Counted from the first letter of the stretch, positions 53,006-61,732 are shown. The stretch is 64,000 nt of DNA from Bacillus sp. RO1 (GCF_012524115.1 NZ_JAAZWB010000092.1:45629-109628); one strand, 5' to 3'. Made by a program: numbers and translations. Notes: generated from the sequence alone by a model not told the origin.

Positions 53006-53030
53006 TGGGAAATCTAACTAAGATTTCCCA
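53006..53030. other. perfect inverted repeat at the end of the regulator gene
   Basis: TGGGAAATCT / AGATTTCCCA, a 10-bp stem with a five-base loop covering the regulator stop codon. There is no T run after it, so it is more likely an mRNA-stabilising hairpin than a terminator. Confidence 0.5.
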
Positions 53031-54346
53031 TCTATTCGCAGAAACGATAGCTTGTATATTTTTCTTGGTCTTCCACGGTGTCCTGATTGTTCTTCCCCAG
53101 AAACTTTTATCAGCCCTGACCTTTCCATTTCAGTAAGTATTCGCCGTGCATTTCTTTCTGTACTTTTCAGCCAAGTCGCCAAATCTTGTGATGTTACGAC
53201 ATCCTTTTGATAGTAGTGTGCCAATGACTTTATTCTTGACACGATGGTTGGGCTAATAGCAAGATCCTTCAGCTTCTCTTCCCACTCAACCCCTAGTGAG
53301 CGAGATTGAAAGGAAAGCTTTTCTGTAGATCCAAAGAATTCTGTCACTTCCCTATCCTCATTAACACAGACAAGTGTGGAGGACCCTTCTTCTCGCGCAT
53401 GGTGAAAGGCCTGGCGTACATTTTCTTCTGCAGCAAGCACCGTCTCTCCAAACCCGAGTCCTAGCCTTACTCTCAAACCACTTTGTATATTGATGTCTTC
53501 GACCAATTGTAGCAATGAATCTCCTTCAATATGCCACTCAAGCTCCCCTCTTGTAGTGAAGAGAAAAAAGAGCCCGTCTCCAAATTGAACAAATGAACCA
53601 TTCACCTCTTCTGCAAATCGGAGCATCAATCTTTTTAATTCCAGCTCCTTGATTTTCATTTTATGAGAGTAGTGCATTTCTTCAAGGGAGGCTTTAGTAT
53701 GAATGACTTCGATACCGAGAATGGCAATTTGGGATTTTCTGTAACGCAATGAATGCGCGCGTTCTATTAGTATTTCTAATGTAGACAATATCGCAAGATC
53801 AGAAGGAATGACACGATAGCATGGGATATTTAGTTTCTTCAGTTTTCTATAAACTGCTTGGATACAAGTAAATGCTACCTCTATTTTATTATTTTCATAA
53901 AGCTCTTGATGAAAAGAAACCAAGTCCTCTACAGGGACAATTCCCTCATAAGAATACGAATGAAAGTTGATTGCTTGAAGCGAGAAAAAGTTTCTATTCA
54001 TTTCAATTCTGTCTTGTCTGATTGTATCAAGGCTAACAGTCTCAAGAATCTTCTTTTCTTTTATCTGCACTTCCAATAAGGTCCCTAGAAAGCTAGAACC
54101 GTAAAGTTCTGCGAATCCACCCTCATTTTTTTCAAGGAGGTTCTCTGACATTGCATACGTGAATGGCACTTGACCAGAAAACATCCATTGGTCGACTGAC
54201 CCTTTGTTGTTATGGATGATTAGATTAATTTCGTCTAAAGCTGTATAAGGAAAAGAAAACATTTCTACATTCTTAAATTCTTTTCCTACTAACATAATTC
54301 TCTCAATCGAATCGCTCGGACCGATAATACCTATTTTAACTTTCAC
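53018..54346 (-). CDS. transcriptional regulator with nucleotide-cyclase-like central region and C-terminal winged helix
   Basis: The 442-residue protein starts VKIGIIGPSDSIERIMLVGKEF, a receptor-like Rossmann segment, has a central FVQFGDGLFFLFTT ... LRVRLGLGFGETVLAAEENVRQAFHHAR region resembling the degenerate GGDEF/GTP-cyclohydrolase-III-like fold, and ends in a winged helix (VTSQDLATWLKSTERNARRILTEMERSGLIKVSG ... GHRGRPRKIYKLSF). I do not recognise a named family member. It lies inside the abg-like operon and is its probable regulator. A palindrome near the operon start (56969-56983) may be its target. Confidence 0.75.
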   Translation of the reverse strand: MKVKIGIIGPSDSIERIMLVGKEFKNVEMFSFPYTALDEINLIIHNNKGSVDQWMFSGQVPFTYAMSENLLEKNEGGFAELYGSSFLGTLLEVQIKEKKILETVSLDTIRQDRIEMNRNFFSLQAINFHSYSYEGIVPVEDLVSFHQELYENNKIEVAFTCIQAVYRKLKKLNIPCYRVIPSDLAILSTLEILIERAHSLRYRKSQIAILGIEVIHTKASLEEMHYSHKMKIKELELKRLMLRFAEEVNGSFVQFGDGLFFLFTTRGELEWHIEGDSLLQLVEDINIQSGLRVRLGLGFGETVLAAEENVRQAFHHAREEGSSTLVCVNEDREVTEFFGSTEKLSFQSRSLGVEWEEKLKDLAISPTIVSRIKSLAHYYQKDVVTSQDLATWLKSTERNARRILTEMERSGLIKVSGEEQSGHRGRPRKIYKLSFLRIDGKS

Positions 54347-54388
54347 TTTTTCACCTCATATAAAGCGGAAATACCACACTTTTCTATT

Positions 54389-55693
54389 CTAGGATAAAGA
54401 TAGAATAGAGGATATATATACGTCAAGTGCTACTTCAAGAACCTTCTCTTCATAATCGAATTGTGGATGATGATGGCCGGCTGCAAGTGGGGTACCGAAG
54501 ATAAAATAAGTGGCTTTTCCTCCTCGGTCTCTAACATGGTTGAGCATATACGCTACATCCTCTGATGCCTTAAGTGGCAACGTCTCCATTACCTTGTTCA
54601 CCAGCTTGCTGTTCTTGGTTGCGTCATCTAAGAACTCTTTCCATCCTTGTTCTGAGGATGCTTCCACTCCTTTACCCACTAGACGGATGTCACATTCCAC
54701 ACCATAGATAGCTGCGGTATGTTGAATGATTTTAGCGGCTTCGTCCTCCATATATTGATTGAGGATACTTGTTTCCCCACGTGTTTCCAATGACATGGCC
54801 GCATGATCCGGGATGACATTTCTACCGCTACCTGCTTCAAGCGTACCAACGTTAATTCTCGTTTCACCCCCTGAGTGCCTTGGGATACCGTGTAGGTGTA
54901 AGGATGAGGAGGCAGCAGCAAGCAAGGCGTTCCTTCCTTCTTGGGGTTCTACACCTGCATGTGCTGACTTCCCGATGAATGAAACATCGAGTTTGGATGT
55001 TGCTAGAAATCCATGTGCAGATGCCACCACTTCTCCAATCGGCATCGGAGTAATTCCAATATGACCACTTAAAAATACATCTACATCATCCAACCAACCC
55101 TTTGCCACCATTGATTTTGCCCCTCTGCTTCCTTCTTCTGCCGGTTGAAAAAGCAGGGTATAGTTTCCTGACAACTTTTCTTGATAGGTTGCAAGAAGAG
55201 TCGCTACACCAAGTCCAATTGCTGCATGTCCATCATGGCCACATGCGTGCATTACATTTGGATATACTGAGGCGAATTTCTGTGAAGTTGGAAAATGGTC
55301 CTTTAATGAAGATTTATTTTCCGAAATAGGAAGGGCATCAATATCAAAACGAAGCGCGATATGCTTGCCTGGTTTTCCTGTATCAAGCGTTGCAACTAGG
55401 CCTGTATGGCCACCTTCCATTTTAGATATCCATTCTGTAGGTACCCCGTTTTTAAGGGCTCTATTTTCAGCAAAACGTAGGGCATCATCAGTTGGAACGC
55501 CCATTCTTTCTTCAGATACTAGGGCATCTTTTCCCGTGTATAGTGTATATCCAAGCTTGTCTAGTTCCTTTGCAATAAGGTAGGTGGTCTCGTATTCAGT
55601 CCAACCTAGTTCGGGAAACATGTGAAAATGTCTGCGCCAGGAAATCAAGGAATCCGCCATTTTTGCAATAATATCAGAAAGCTCTACAGCCAT
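54389..55693 (-). CDS. M20 family amidohydrolase (AbgA-like)
   Basis: Zinc-dependent aminoacylase-type hydrolase. The 434-residue protein has the metal-binding HACGHDGHAAIGLG, the catalytic FQPAEEGSRGA and the C-terminal AAGHHHPQFDYEE, with an extended N-terminus (SLISWRRHFHMFPELGWTEYETTYLIA) as in AbgA of E. coli (436 residues). With the second M20 gene it mirrors the AbgAB pair that splits p-aminobenzoyl-glutamate. It follows that gene after 12 bases. Confidence 0.85.
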   Translation of the reverse strand: MAVELSDIIAKMADSLISWRRHFHMFPELGWTEYETTYLIAKELDKLGYTLYTGKDALVSEERMGVPTDDALRFAENRALKNGVPTEWISKMEGGHTGLVATLDTGKPGKHIALRFDIDALPISENKSSLKDHFPTSQKFASVYPNVMHACGHDGHAAIGLGVATLLATYQEKLSGNYTLLFQPAEEGSRGAKSMVAKGWLDDVDVFLSGHIGITPMPIGEVVASAHGFLATSKLDVSFIGKSAHAGVEPQEGRNALLAAASSSLHLHGIPRHSGGETRINVGTLEAGSGRNVIPDHAAMSLETRGETSILNQYMEDEAAKIIQHTAAIYGVECDIRLVGKGVEASSEQGWKEFLDDATKNSKLVNKVMETLPLKASEDVAYMLNHVRDRGGKATYFIFGTPLAAGHHHPQFDYEEKVLEVALDVYISSILSLS

Positions 55694-55705
55694 CTTCTCC
55701 GCCTC

Positions 55706-56908
55706 CTAGCTTGTATGTTGCAGTTTTTCCAAAGCGTTCAATGTGACCCTAACGAGCATGTTCACACCTATTGGTAGAGCTTTTTCATTGAATTCGAACT
55801 TTGGGTCATGGAGAGGTTTTTGGACTTCTACTCCTTCTATGGCGGAGCCAAGCCAAAAGAAAGCCCCTGGATACTGATTTAAGAACCTTGAAAAGTCCTC
55901 CCCTCCAAGTGAAGGGTCCACAGTTGGTGTTGCCTCCTCAGAACCCAGTACATCCATCGCTGTTTCTTTGACGATCTCAGCCCACTCAGGTGTATTAATG
56001 GTTGCTTCATACCCATCAATATATTCAATTTCAGCAGTTGCACCCATAGCTTTTGCTGCATGGTTCACAACTTCATGGAATCTCTGTTTCACTCTTGCTT
56101 TTGTTTCTTCTTTATAGGTGCGTATAGAACCTTCTAACGTTACAGTATCGGCTATCACGTTATATCTATATCCGCCTTCTATTCTTCCCACTGTTACCAC
56201 GGCTGCATCGACTGGATTCACATTCCTGCTAACAATGGTTTGTAGCATGGTCACCACGTGATTAGCAGCTACGATGGCATCATTTGTTTGATGTGGCATG
56301 CTAGCATGACCACCTGAACCGTTAATCACAACTGTGAAGCGGTCGGTTGCCCCCATCATTTCTTTAGACCGAATCCCTATCTGGCCCACAGGCAGGTCCG
56401 GCCATACATGTTGTCCAAAAATTACGTCAGGCACATATTCATCAAACACTCCATCATCCATCATTGGTTTAGCCCCACCATTTGGTGAGGCTTCTTCAGC
56501 CGGTTGAAACACTAATAGTACCGTTCCAGATAACTCATTTTTATTATCATTCAATAAAATTCCAGCTCCTAAAAGCATGGTTGTATGGGCATCATGTCCA
56601 CAAGCGTGCATACTTCCTGCCTTTTGAGAGGAAAATGGTAAATCGGTTTTTTCCGTAATCGGTAGCGCGTCAATATCCGCCCTTAAAGCAACAGTTGGAC
56701 CCGGCTTTGCACCTTTTATTATTCCAAGGACACCTGTCTTGGCAAAACCTGTTTTAAACAAGATGCCATGTTTACTCAACTCCCCTTGAATTTTCTGAGA
56801 GGTTTCGTACTCTTCACCGCTGACTTCTGGAAACTGGTGAAGGTCTCTCCTAAATTCAATTAACTGCTTACGTAACATTTCATCTATTGCCGGTATTGTA
56901 TGAGACAC
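55706..56908 (-). CDS. M20 family amidohydrolase
   Basis: The 400-residue protein has HACGHDAHT, FQPAEEASPNGGA and the C-terminal SLGGEDFS metal-ligand motif of the aminoacylase/N-acyl amino-acid hydrolase (hippurate hydrolase-like) group. First gene of the leftward operon with the AbgA-like, regulator and AbgT genes. It is shorter than E. coli AbgB (481), so correspondence with that subunit is unsure. Confidence 0.88.
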   Translation of the reverse strand: MSHTIPAIDEMLRKQLIEFRRDLHQFPEVSGEEYETSQKIQGELSKHGILFKTGFAKTGVLGIIKGAKPGPTVALRADIDALPITEKTDLPFSSQKAGSMHACGHDAHTTMLLGAGILLNDNKNELSGTVLLVFQPAEEASPNGGAKPMMDDGVFDEYVPDVIFGQHVWPDLPVGQIGIRSKEMMGATDRFTVVINGSGGHASMPHQTNDAIVAANHVVTMLQTIVSRNVNPVDAAVVTVGRIEGGYRYNVIADTVTLEGSIRTYKEETKARVKQRFHEVVNHAAKAMGATAEIEYIDGYEATINTPEWAEIVKETAMDVLGSEEATPTVDPSLGGEDFSRFLNQYPGAFFWLGSAIEGVEVQKPLHDPKFEFNEKALPIGVNMLVRVTLNALEKLQHTS

Positions 56909-56968
56909 CTATGTAGCACTTCCTTTCAAGTTGTGTCTTCTATGTTTGAAATTCTAAATTTTTTATTA

Positions 56969-56983
56969 AAGGAAATATTCCTT
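56969..56983. promoter_or_regulatory. candidate operator of the abg-like operon
   Basis: AAGGAAATATTCCTT is a perfect 6-3-6 inverted repeat about 60 bases upstream of the first M20 gene, just downstream of a possible -10 box (TATAAT, minus strand, 56997-57005 area). The operon encodes its own DNA-binding regulator. Confidence 0.5.
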
Positions 56984-57137
56984 AATTATGCCGCAATTAT
57001 ATGTTATCATACTCCTCGTTAATTTCAACAAACATTTTTTATTTTCTGTTAATTCAACACTTTCTTCACGTTCGGCACTTTACAAGAATACGCTACATAA
57101 AAGAAGTCCAAAGAGGCCATGGATCGGAGGGTTCATT

Positions 57138-57383
57138 TTGCCAGTTTCCATTATTTTTAATCAGATTAATGTTAATAGCATCAGTCAAAGTTCTGCTGTT
57201 GTCACAGGTCAGAACAACCAGCCTGACTGGAGCACACAAGGAAAAATAAACATAGGGAATGGAATTGAAATAGGGGCGGTAGCAGTTACAAATATTTGTA
57301 GTATCGTGTTTGATGCAGACGGTGTCGATACTTCCATTTCAAGTCCGGAAATTAATAATCCACAACCAACCGCACAATTCTAA
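57138..57383 (+). CDS. GerPF-like small spore protein
   Basis: The 81-residue product starts at TTG (57138-57140), six bases after GGAGGG; the upstream extension of the frame has no such site. It reads PVSIIFNQINVNSISQSSAV..., with a G/N/S-rich middle (INIGNGIEIGAVAVTN) and a FDADGVDTSIS tail, like the GerPA/GerPF proteins needed for germinant access through the spore coat. AC (57077-57078) and CATA (57096-57099) 17 bases apart resemble a sigma-K promoter. It is followed after 13 bases by a second gene of this kind. Confidence 0.65.
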   Translation: MPVSIIFNQINVNSISQSSAVVTGQNNQPDWSTQGKINIGNGIEIGAVAVTNICSIVFDADGVDTSISSPEINNPQPTAQF

Positions 57384-57396
57384 AGGAGGGCTTTTT

Positions 57397-57639
57397 TTGA
57401 AAAGAAAGCATTCGTCGCAAATTCATATTCTACTTGATAAAATAGAAGTCATGTCCATTATGAGTTGTTCCGGTATCTTCACAGGGGAAAACATGCAGGC
57501 TAACTGGAGATCCTACCAAAAAGCGAATATGGGGTTTGGTTTAATAGCGGGGGTAGATAACCATTCTGAGTCCAACATAAACATCGTCCACGATCCTGAT
57601 GTAGTGGATATGCCAATACAAAATAGCTCTAACAATTAA
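57397..57639 (+). CDS. small GerP-like spore protein
   Basis: The 80-residue product starts at TTG 57397-57399 after AAAGGAGG. It contains IEVMSIMSCSGIFTGENMQANW and IVHDPDVVDMP, echoing the VNSISQSSAVVTGQNNQPDW and FDADGVDTS segments of its upstream neighbour, so the two are probably duplicates. It converges with the next leftward gene, sharing four bases at the stop codons. Function inferred only from similarity to the GerP-type neighbours. Confidence 0.6.
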   Translation: MKRKHSSQIHILLDKIEVMSIMSCSGIFTGENMQANWRSYQKANMGFGLIAGVDNHSESNINIVHDPDVVDMPIQNSSNN

Positions 57640-57935
57640 TTGGCTTCTTCTCCATCTTGTATTTCCTCCTTTTCTTTTATCACATCCTGGAGCCATTTAG
57701 GAAGCTCTTGCGAATCTGATTGCTCAAACAAATCAATAAAGGAAGAGTCACTAACCTGGCTTTTTGTTCCATGAATATCATTTTCATCGCCACTTATGTT
57801 TCCTACCCCTTGGTTATGCTTTTTATGACTTTGAAACTGTGTAGGGTAATTGTTGCCCATATTGATGCATGAGGCACTTTCCACCACACCAATCCGGATG
57901 CTTCCTATAAAGAAATTAGGGGAATAATCAGACAT
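57636..57935 (-). CDS. small GerP-like spore protein
   Basis: The 99-residue product reads SDYSPNFFIGSIRIGVVESASCINMGNN near its start, the pattern of GerP-type proteins with a short beta-rich head, then an N/S/Q-rich middle (KKHNQGVGNISGDENDIHG) and an acidic tail. Its ATG overlaps the stop codon of the GerPC-like gene (TAATG). Last gene of the leftward four-gene operon. Confidence 0.6.
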   Translation of the reverse strand: MSDYSPNFFIGSIRIGVVESASCINMGNNYPTQFQSHKKHNQGVGNISGDENDIHGTKSQVSDSSFIDLFEQSDSQELPKWLQDVIKEKEEIQDGEEAN

Positions 57936-58354
57936 TAACTCTCCTCCTTCCCATTTATTTTAACAGAAAATCCACTTTTCCTACTTATAACACTTATGCG
58001 CTGGTCTTCCTCTTTTTTTTCATGCTTTTTTCTTAAAGGACGATAAACCGGGACTACTTTCTTTTGTTCTTCCTTTTTTTCTTTAAAAGTTGGCTTCTGA
58101 AGGGAAGTCACATCTTTTGCTTTTGCGTCAAAATTATTTCCGATATTTAGCGTACCGCTGAGCTGTTCTATTGCGATACTATCGAGATGATAGTCAAGCT
58201 TTTCTATCTGAGCGCTCCCGATCTCCAGCGTGTTAATATGATAATGGACATCCTGTTGCCTAGAATTGCCTATCTTATTAAAAAGTGTTGTAAGCAGTTC
58301 TATTCTCTTCTCTAAGTCTTGAACTCTTTTTTCCAACTCATCTTTGTTAGACAT
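57935..58354 (-). CDS. GerPC-like spore protein
   Basis: The 139-residue protein has an N-terminal coiled-coil (ELEKRVQDLEKRIELL), followed by IEKLDYHLDSIAIEQLSGTLNIG, which matches the conserved core of GerPC (IEKLEY..., LEGTLNIG). It is shorter than the roughly 200-residue B. subtilis GerPC, with a basic tail instead. In B. subtilis the gerP operon is needed for germinant permeability of the spore coat; this copy is not in a standard gerPABCDEF order. Confidence 0.7.
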   Translation of the reverse strand: MSNKDELEKRVQDLEKRIELLTTLFNKIGNSRQQDVHYHINTLEIGSAQIEKLDYHLDSIAIEQLSGTLNIGNNFDAKAKDVTSLQKPTFKEKKEEQKKVVPVYRPLRKKHEKKEEDQRISVISRKSGFSVKINGKEES

Positions 58355-58370
58355 GAATCATCACAACCAT

Positions 58371-58577
58371 TTAGGAAGATGTTTGTTCGTTTCCGCCACT
58401 TTGGCTTTTTACAGTATTACTTGATTGCCGGATTGAATTTCTTTCGCCTGAAATAATTCCAAAGCCTTGGTTTTCGTTCTGGGTTGACTTTGTATTCCAG
58501 CTAACGTTTTTTCCTTTATTTAAAGAAGATGAATTCATCATAATATCCACTTTGAAATCCTTCACCTCAAATTTCAA
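58371..58577 (-). CDS. small GerP-like spore protein
   Basis: The 68-residue product starts at a TTG (58575-58577, LKFEVKDFKVDIMMNSSSLN), with GGTGGGG a few bases upstream; the in-frame ATG at 58595 has no ribosome-binding site. It has the WNTKSTQNENQGFGIISGERN segment that parallels the DW...GNGIEIG and NQGVGNISGDEN segments of its neighbours. A GerP-like role is inferred. Confidence 0.55.
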   Translation of the reverse strand: MKFEVKDFKVDIMMNSSSLNKGKNVSWNTKSTQNENQGFGIISGERNSIRQSSNTVKSQSGGNEQTSS

Positions 58578-58591
58578 CCTGCCCCCACCTT

Positions 58592-59020
58592 TCATTCTAT
58601 AAAATCTATTTCAACTGAAACATCTTGTGCATTCTTCTGAAATATGAGTGTCAGTAATCCTTGCTTATATTGTGCAGTCAGTTTTTCTGGCATGAACGAA
58701 AAGGGAATTTGAACTACCCGCTGAAAGTCACCAAAAAACCTTTCTCCTTGAAGTAAGTTTTCTCTTGGTACGGGGTAGGGATATGGAATGCTTCCTTTAA
58801 TAAAAAGCTGGTTGTTTTTAACGGAGATTTGGATGTCTTCCGTAGATTTCAACCCCGGAAGTTCCATTATTATTAGTCCTTTATCTTCTGTTTCTATTAT
58901 GTCTATAAGAGGGACTCGCTTTGGTATAACGGGTAGCATGTCTTTCCAAAATTTATCTCCTAATACTTCATCAATTTTATCGTTCATTGTTTCCCATGGG
59001 TTTGTATGCTTCTTTTTCAT
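58592..59020 (-). CDS. Hsp20/alpha-crystallin-like protein, probable spore coat-associated
   Basis: The 142-residue protein has an alpha-crystallin domain: VPLIDIIETEDKGLIIMELPGLKSTEDIQISVKNNQLFIKG, then the FGDFQRVVQIPFSFMPEKLTAQYKQGLLTLIF beta strands of the A-x-x-x-n-G-v-L type. Bacillus spore coat proteins such as CotM/CotP belong to this family. The start is the ATG at 59018-59020 with AGGAGG upstream. First gene of the operon with three GerP-like genes. Confidence 0.8.
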   Translation of the reverse strand: MKKKHTNPWETMNDKIDEVLGDKFWKDMLPVIPKRVPLIDIIETEDKGLIIMELPGLKSTEDIQISVKNNQLFIKGSIPYPYPVPRENLLQGERFFGDFQRVVQIPFSFMPEKLTAQYKQGLLTLIFQKNAQDVSVEIDFIE

Positions 59021-59097
59021 CAGCCTCCTCCCCAACAGAATTCTCGTTAGTATTCTTTAACTATGTATATGTGGGACGTTCCTGCTTTTATTCGGAC

Positions 59098-59130
59098 AAA
59101 AAAGAGAAACCATGTTTACGGTTCCTCTTT
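59098..59130 (-). terminator. terminator of ykuV
   Basis: AAAGAGGAACC / GGTTTCTCTTT stem (one mismatch) then TTTG on the minus strand, after the ykuV stop codon. Confidence 0.8.
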
Positions 59131-59149
59131 ACCTGTTGGTTGCCCAATA

Positions 59150-59596
59150 TTATTTTTCTTCAATGCCTAAAACACGGTTAATGCGTTTTTTTAGCATTTT
59201 CATTCCGCTTCCGCCAGCTTGGAAATGACGAAGTTTCCCTTCTTCGTCAAATACGTAGTAGGCTGGTACATATTTGTTTTCGAAGGCTTCTGTAAGTTTG
59301 TGTTCACTATCTACAAAAATCGGTTGTGTAATGTCGTGGCCCATTGCCATGGAACGTATCACGCCGATATCAAGGTCATCTTCTGAACGAGGCATATGTA
59401 CTGCAATTACGTTCAAATCGTCGTCATATTCGTCACGCAGTTCATTTATTTCCGGCATTGCTTCTTTACATAGATGGCAGCTGACTGACCAGAAGTGGAT
59501 AAGCGTAGCTTTTCCTTTTAGCTCGTCCATCGTAACTTCTTCGTTGATCCATTCTGTTGCTCCTGTTAGTTCAGGCATTTGTTCTCTTAATTTCAT
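59150..59596 (-). CDS. ykuV: thiol-disulfide oxidoreductase YkuV
   Basis: Thioredoxin-fold, ResA/TlpA-like reductase. The 148-residue protein matches B. subtilis YkuV in length and across recalled stretches: FWSVSCHLCKEAMPEINE (CxxC active site SCHLCK), VIAVHMPRSEDDLD, ITQPIFVDSEHKLTEAFEN and FQAGGSGMKMLKKR. No signal peptide or membrane helix, so it is cytosolic, as shown for YkuV. A TTATAATTATTATTA sequence (59632-59646) lies upstream. Confidence 0.93.
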   Translation of the reverse strand: MKLREQMPELTGATEWINEEVTMDELKGKATLIHFWSVSCHLCKEAMPEINELRDEYDDDLNVIAVHMPRSEDDLDIGVIRSMAMGHDITQPIFVDSEHKLTEAFENKYVPAYYVFDEEGKLRHFQAGGSGMKMLKKRINRVLGIEEK

Positions 59597-59631
59597 TCTT
59601 CTCTCTCCTTTTATTATACGAGTTATCTTTT

Positions 59632-59646
59632 TATAATTATTATTAT
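59632..59646 (-). promoter_or_regulatory. PerR-box-like sequence upstream of ykuV
   Basis: TTATAATTATTATTA matches the PerR consensus TTATAATNATTATAA at 14 of 15 positions. The surroundings are very AT-rich, so chance is possible. Confidence 0.3.
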
Positions 59647-59739
59647 TTAATACGTTTTATATTATATTCATATCATTATTTTCTGTCAACCAGATTATAC
59701 TTATTATCAATAGATAATTAAATTAAAGTGCTTAGGGAC

Positions 59740-59767
59740 AAAAAAAAGAAGCTGACTTACGCTTCTT
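59740..59767 (-). terminator. terminator of the Atg22-like gene
   Basis: AAGAAGC / GCTTCTT stem with an eight-base loop then a T run on the minus strand; the 5' arm is in the last codons. Confidence 0.8.
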
Positions 59768-61088
59768 CTTTTTTGTATGGTACTTTTAGGGTGATGATTA
59801 GGCCAATGAAGGCTAGGATGATTAGGGAGCCAAGGGCTGTTCGGCTTGCTAGGTTTCCGTAACCTGCAAGTATCAGTGTGATCGTACCATACAGTAGAGG
59901 TCCAACAATCGAAGATACTTTTCCCGAAAAGGCGAAAAGGCCGAAGAACTGTCCTCTTTTTCCTTCTGGTGTCAACTCAATGATAAACGTTCTGGATGTG
60001 ACCCATGTTGCACCAAGCGCTACTCCAAACAAACTTCCTGCAAGCCAAAGCATCCAAGGAGCAATGGCGAATACAGCAAAACATAATGCCACTATTAAGA
60101 GTCCCGCTACAGATGCAACTGCGAGTTTGGAGCCAATATTTCTGGAAATATATCCGTATATAAACGACCCAATTATACTCGAAACAGTCGAGACCAGATA
60201 AAGCAGGATAAACTCAGTTGCCGAGAAGCCTCCGATAGCCCTAGCATAAATAGCCATCATCGCAATCGCTGTTGCAATTGCGTCATTGATGAAAAAATAA
60301 GCAATCATAAAGAGAAATACAGGACGATACAGGCGCATTTCTTTAAACGTCTGAAATATTTCTTTATAGCCGCTGAAAAATGATTTTTTCTCTTGAACTT
60401 CTTTCGGCTTTTCTTTAAAAATAAAAAACAAAGGCAAGGAGAATAAAAGAAATAATACTCCGGTCGGGATGAAAGCACGATGAAAATCACTATCCCCTAC
60501 GTATAGGTATACAGTAAGCCCAAGTAATGTCCCCAAATACCCAACGGCAATTCCGAACCCTGATATTAATGGCAGCTCCTTTTTAGTTCCCAGGTCTGGA
60601 AGCATCGTGTCATAAAAAATGAGAGAGGAATGGAAGAAAAATTTAGCAACCACAAACAATAAAAGCACCAAAACAAAACTGATGGGCAATCCGAATATAG
60701 TTTGGGAAGTTTGAAGGGATGCAAAGACGCCCATGAAGATGGTAGAAAAAACAGCGATTAAAGTAAAAGGGATGATAAACTTTTTCCTTTTACCTGTTCG
60801 GTCAATCATTACACCGAATAATGGGGAAAACAAAACCAGAAAAAAGCTGGCAGTTGCATTTGCGTAAGAAAGAAAGGTACTTGCAATTTGATCCATTCTT
60901 TCATTTGTCCCAATCACTTCCTGTAGATAAAAAGGGAAAAATATCGTGATGATATTGGATGAAAAAATAGTATTGGCAAAGTCGTAAAAAGCCCAAGAAA
61001 TTATAGGTAATGAGAAATATAGGGCCCAGGGAGATCTTGGTTTTTCTTGTATGCTTCTTTGTTCCATTTTTGGTTCCATATTTGCCAT
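59757..61088 (-). CDS. MFS transporter, Atg22/UMF1-like (YxiO type)
   Basis: The 443-residue, 12-helix protein has the WAFYDFANTIFSSNIITIFFPFYL TM1 signature of the Atg22/UMF1 family (amino-acid effluxers of yeast vacuoles) and motif-A-like GVMIDRTGKRKKF. The start is the ATG at 61086-61088 (MANMEPKMEQ), seven bases after GGAGGA; the frame extends to 61145 unsupported. Bacterial members are of unknown substrate; B. subtilis YxiO is similar. Confidence 0.87.
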   Translation of the reverse strand: MANMEPKMEQRSIQEKPRSPWALYFSLPIISWAFYDFANTIFSSNIITIFFPFYLQEVIGTNERMDQIASTFLSYANATASFFLVLFSPLFGVMIDRTGKRKKFIIPFTLIAVFSTIFMGVFASLQTSQTIFGLPISFVLVLLLFVVAKFFFHSSLIFYDTMLPDLGTKKELPLISGFGIAVGYLGTLLGLTVYLYVGDSDFHRAFIPTGVLFLLFSLPLFFIFKEKPKEVQEKKSFFSGYKEIFQTFKEMRLYRPVFLFMIAYFFINDAIATAIAMMAIYARAIGGFSATEFILLYLVSTVSSIIGSFIYGYISRNIGSKLAVASVAGLLIVALCFAVFAIAPWMLWLAGSLFGVALGATWVTSRTFIIELTPEGKRGQFFGLFAFSGKVSSIVGPLLYGTITLILAGYGNLASRTALGSLIILAFIGLIITLKVPYKKEEA

Positions 61089-61306
61089 TGATCTTTCCTC
61101 CATCTTTAATGTTATAGGAAGACTATTCTCTAATAAACCCTCCACTCCTGCTTTCTTCTTTATTTTTTACGTAATATTTACATCATGCCTCTTATATCGA
61201 TTATATGCTGCTCACCTTCACCGTAAGAGCTAACTTGCATGAAATCTTTCTTCCTACTTCATACTATCAGTAATCGACATGGAGAATATTAAGGAAGGTG
61301 ACAATC

Positions 61307-61732
61307 ATGAAACCAAAAACACTGTTTATTTTTTCATTGGTAATCGTACTCTTATGTGCTTGTACTAATCAAAACGAAAAAGAAAACGTAAAAGGTCCAT
61401 CTATAACAGAAGAAAGAAAACAACCTGGTTTGATGTCCAATGATGAGTTAATTAGAGATTCACGTAATGAGGTGTTAATAAACGTAGACAATGCCAGAGA
61501 TAAAAGCAGCCAGGAAAACATCTCTAAGCAAGAAGCAAAATCAAGTGTTATCGAGTATTTGGAGCTCACTAGGCATGATAATACAAATATAACTTATGAA
61601 GGTACTAACGGGGATTATTATGTATTCCATGCATCAGACCTTGTATATTTTAATAACCATCCAGAAAAATTATCACGAGGATGGTACAAGGTCAATCGAA
61701 CAACTGGTGAAGTATCTCTTTGGAAAAAATAA
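61307..61732 (+). CDS. hypothetical lipoprotein
   Basis: The 141-residue product has a lipoprotein signal (lipobox LLCAC, Cys near residue 19) and a soluble C-terminal region ending DYYVFHASDLVYFNNHPEKLSRGWYKVNRTTGEVSLWKK, which looks like the PepSY-type beta-hairpin ending GEV. The start is the ATG at 61307; an in-frame GTG at 61298 is part of the AAGGTG ribosome-binding site. Not recognised beyond that. It shares a bidirectional terminator with the kinase. Confidence 0.7.
   Translation: MKPKTLFIFSLVIVLLCACTNQNEKENVKGPSITEERKQPGLMSNDELIRDSRNEVLINVDNARDKSSQENISKQEAKSSVIEYLELTRHDNTNITYEGTNGDYYVFHASDLVYFNNHPEKLSRGWYKVNRTTGEVSLWKK

Noticed and set aside
56988..57137. 50-residue extension of the first GerPF-like gene
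   Set aside because: The AT-rich extension has no ribosome-binding site; GGAGGG fits the TTG at 57138.
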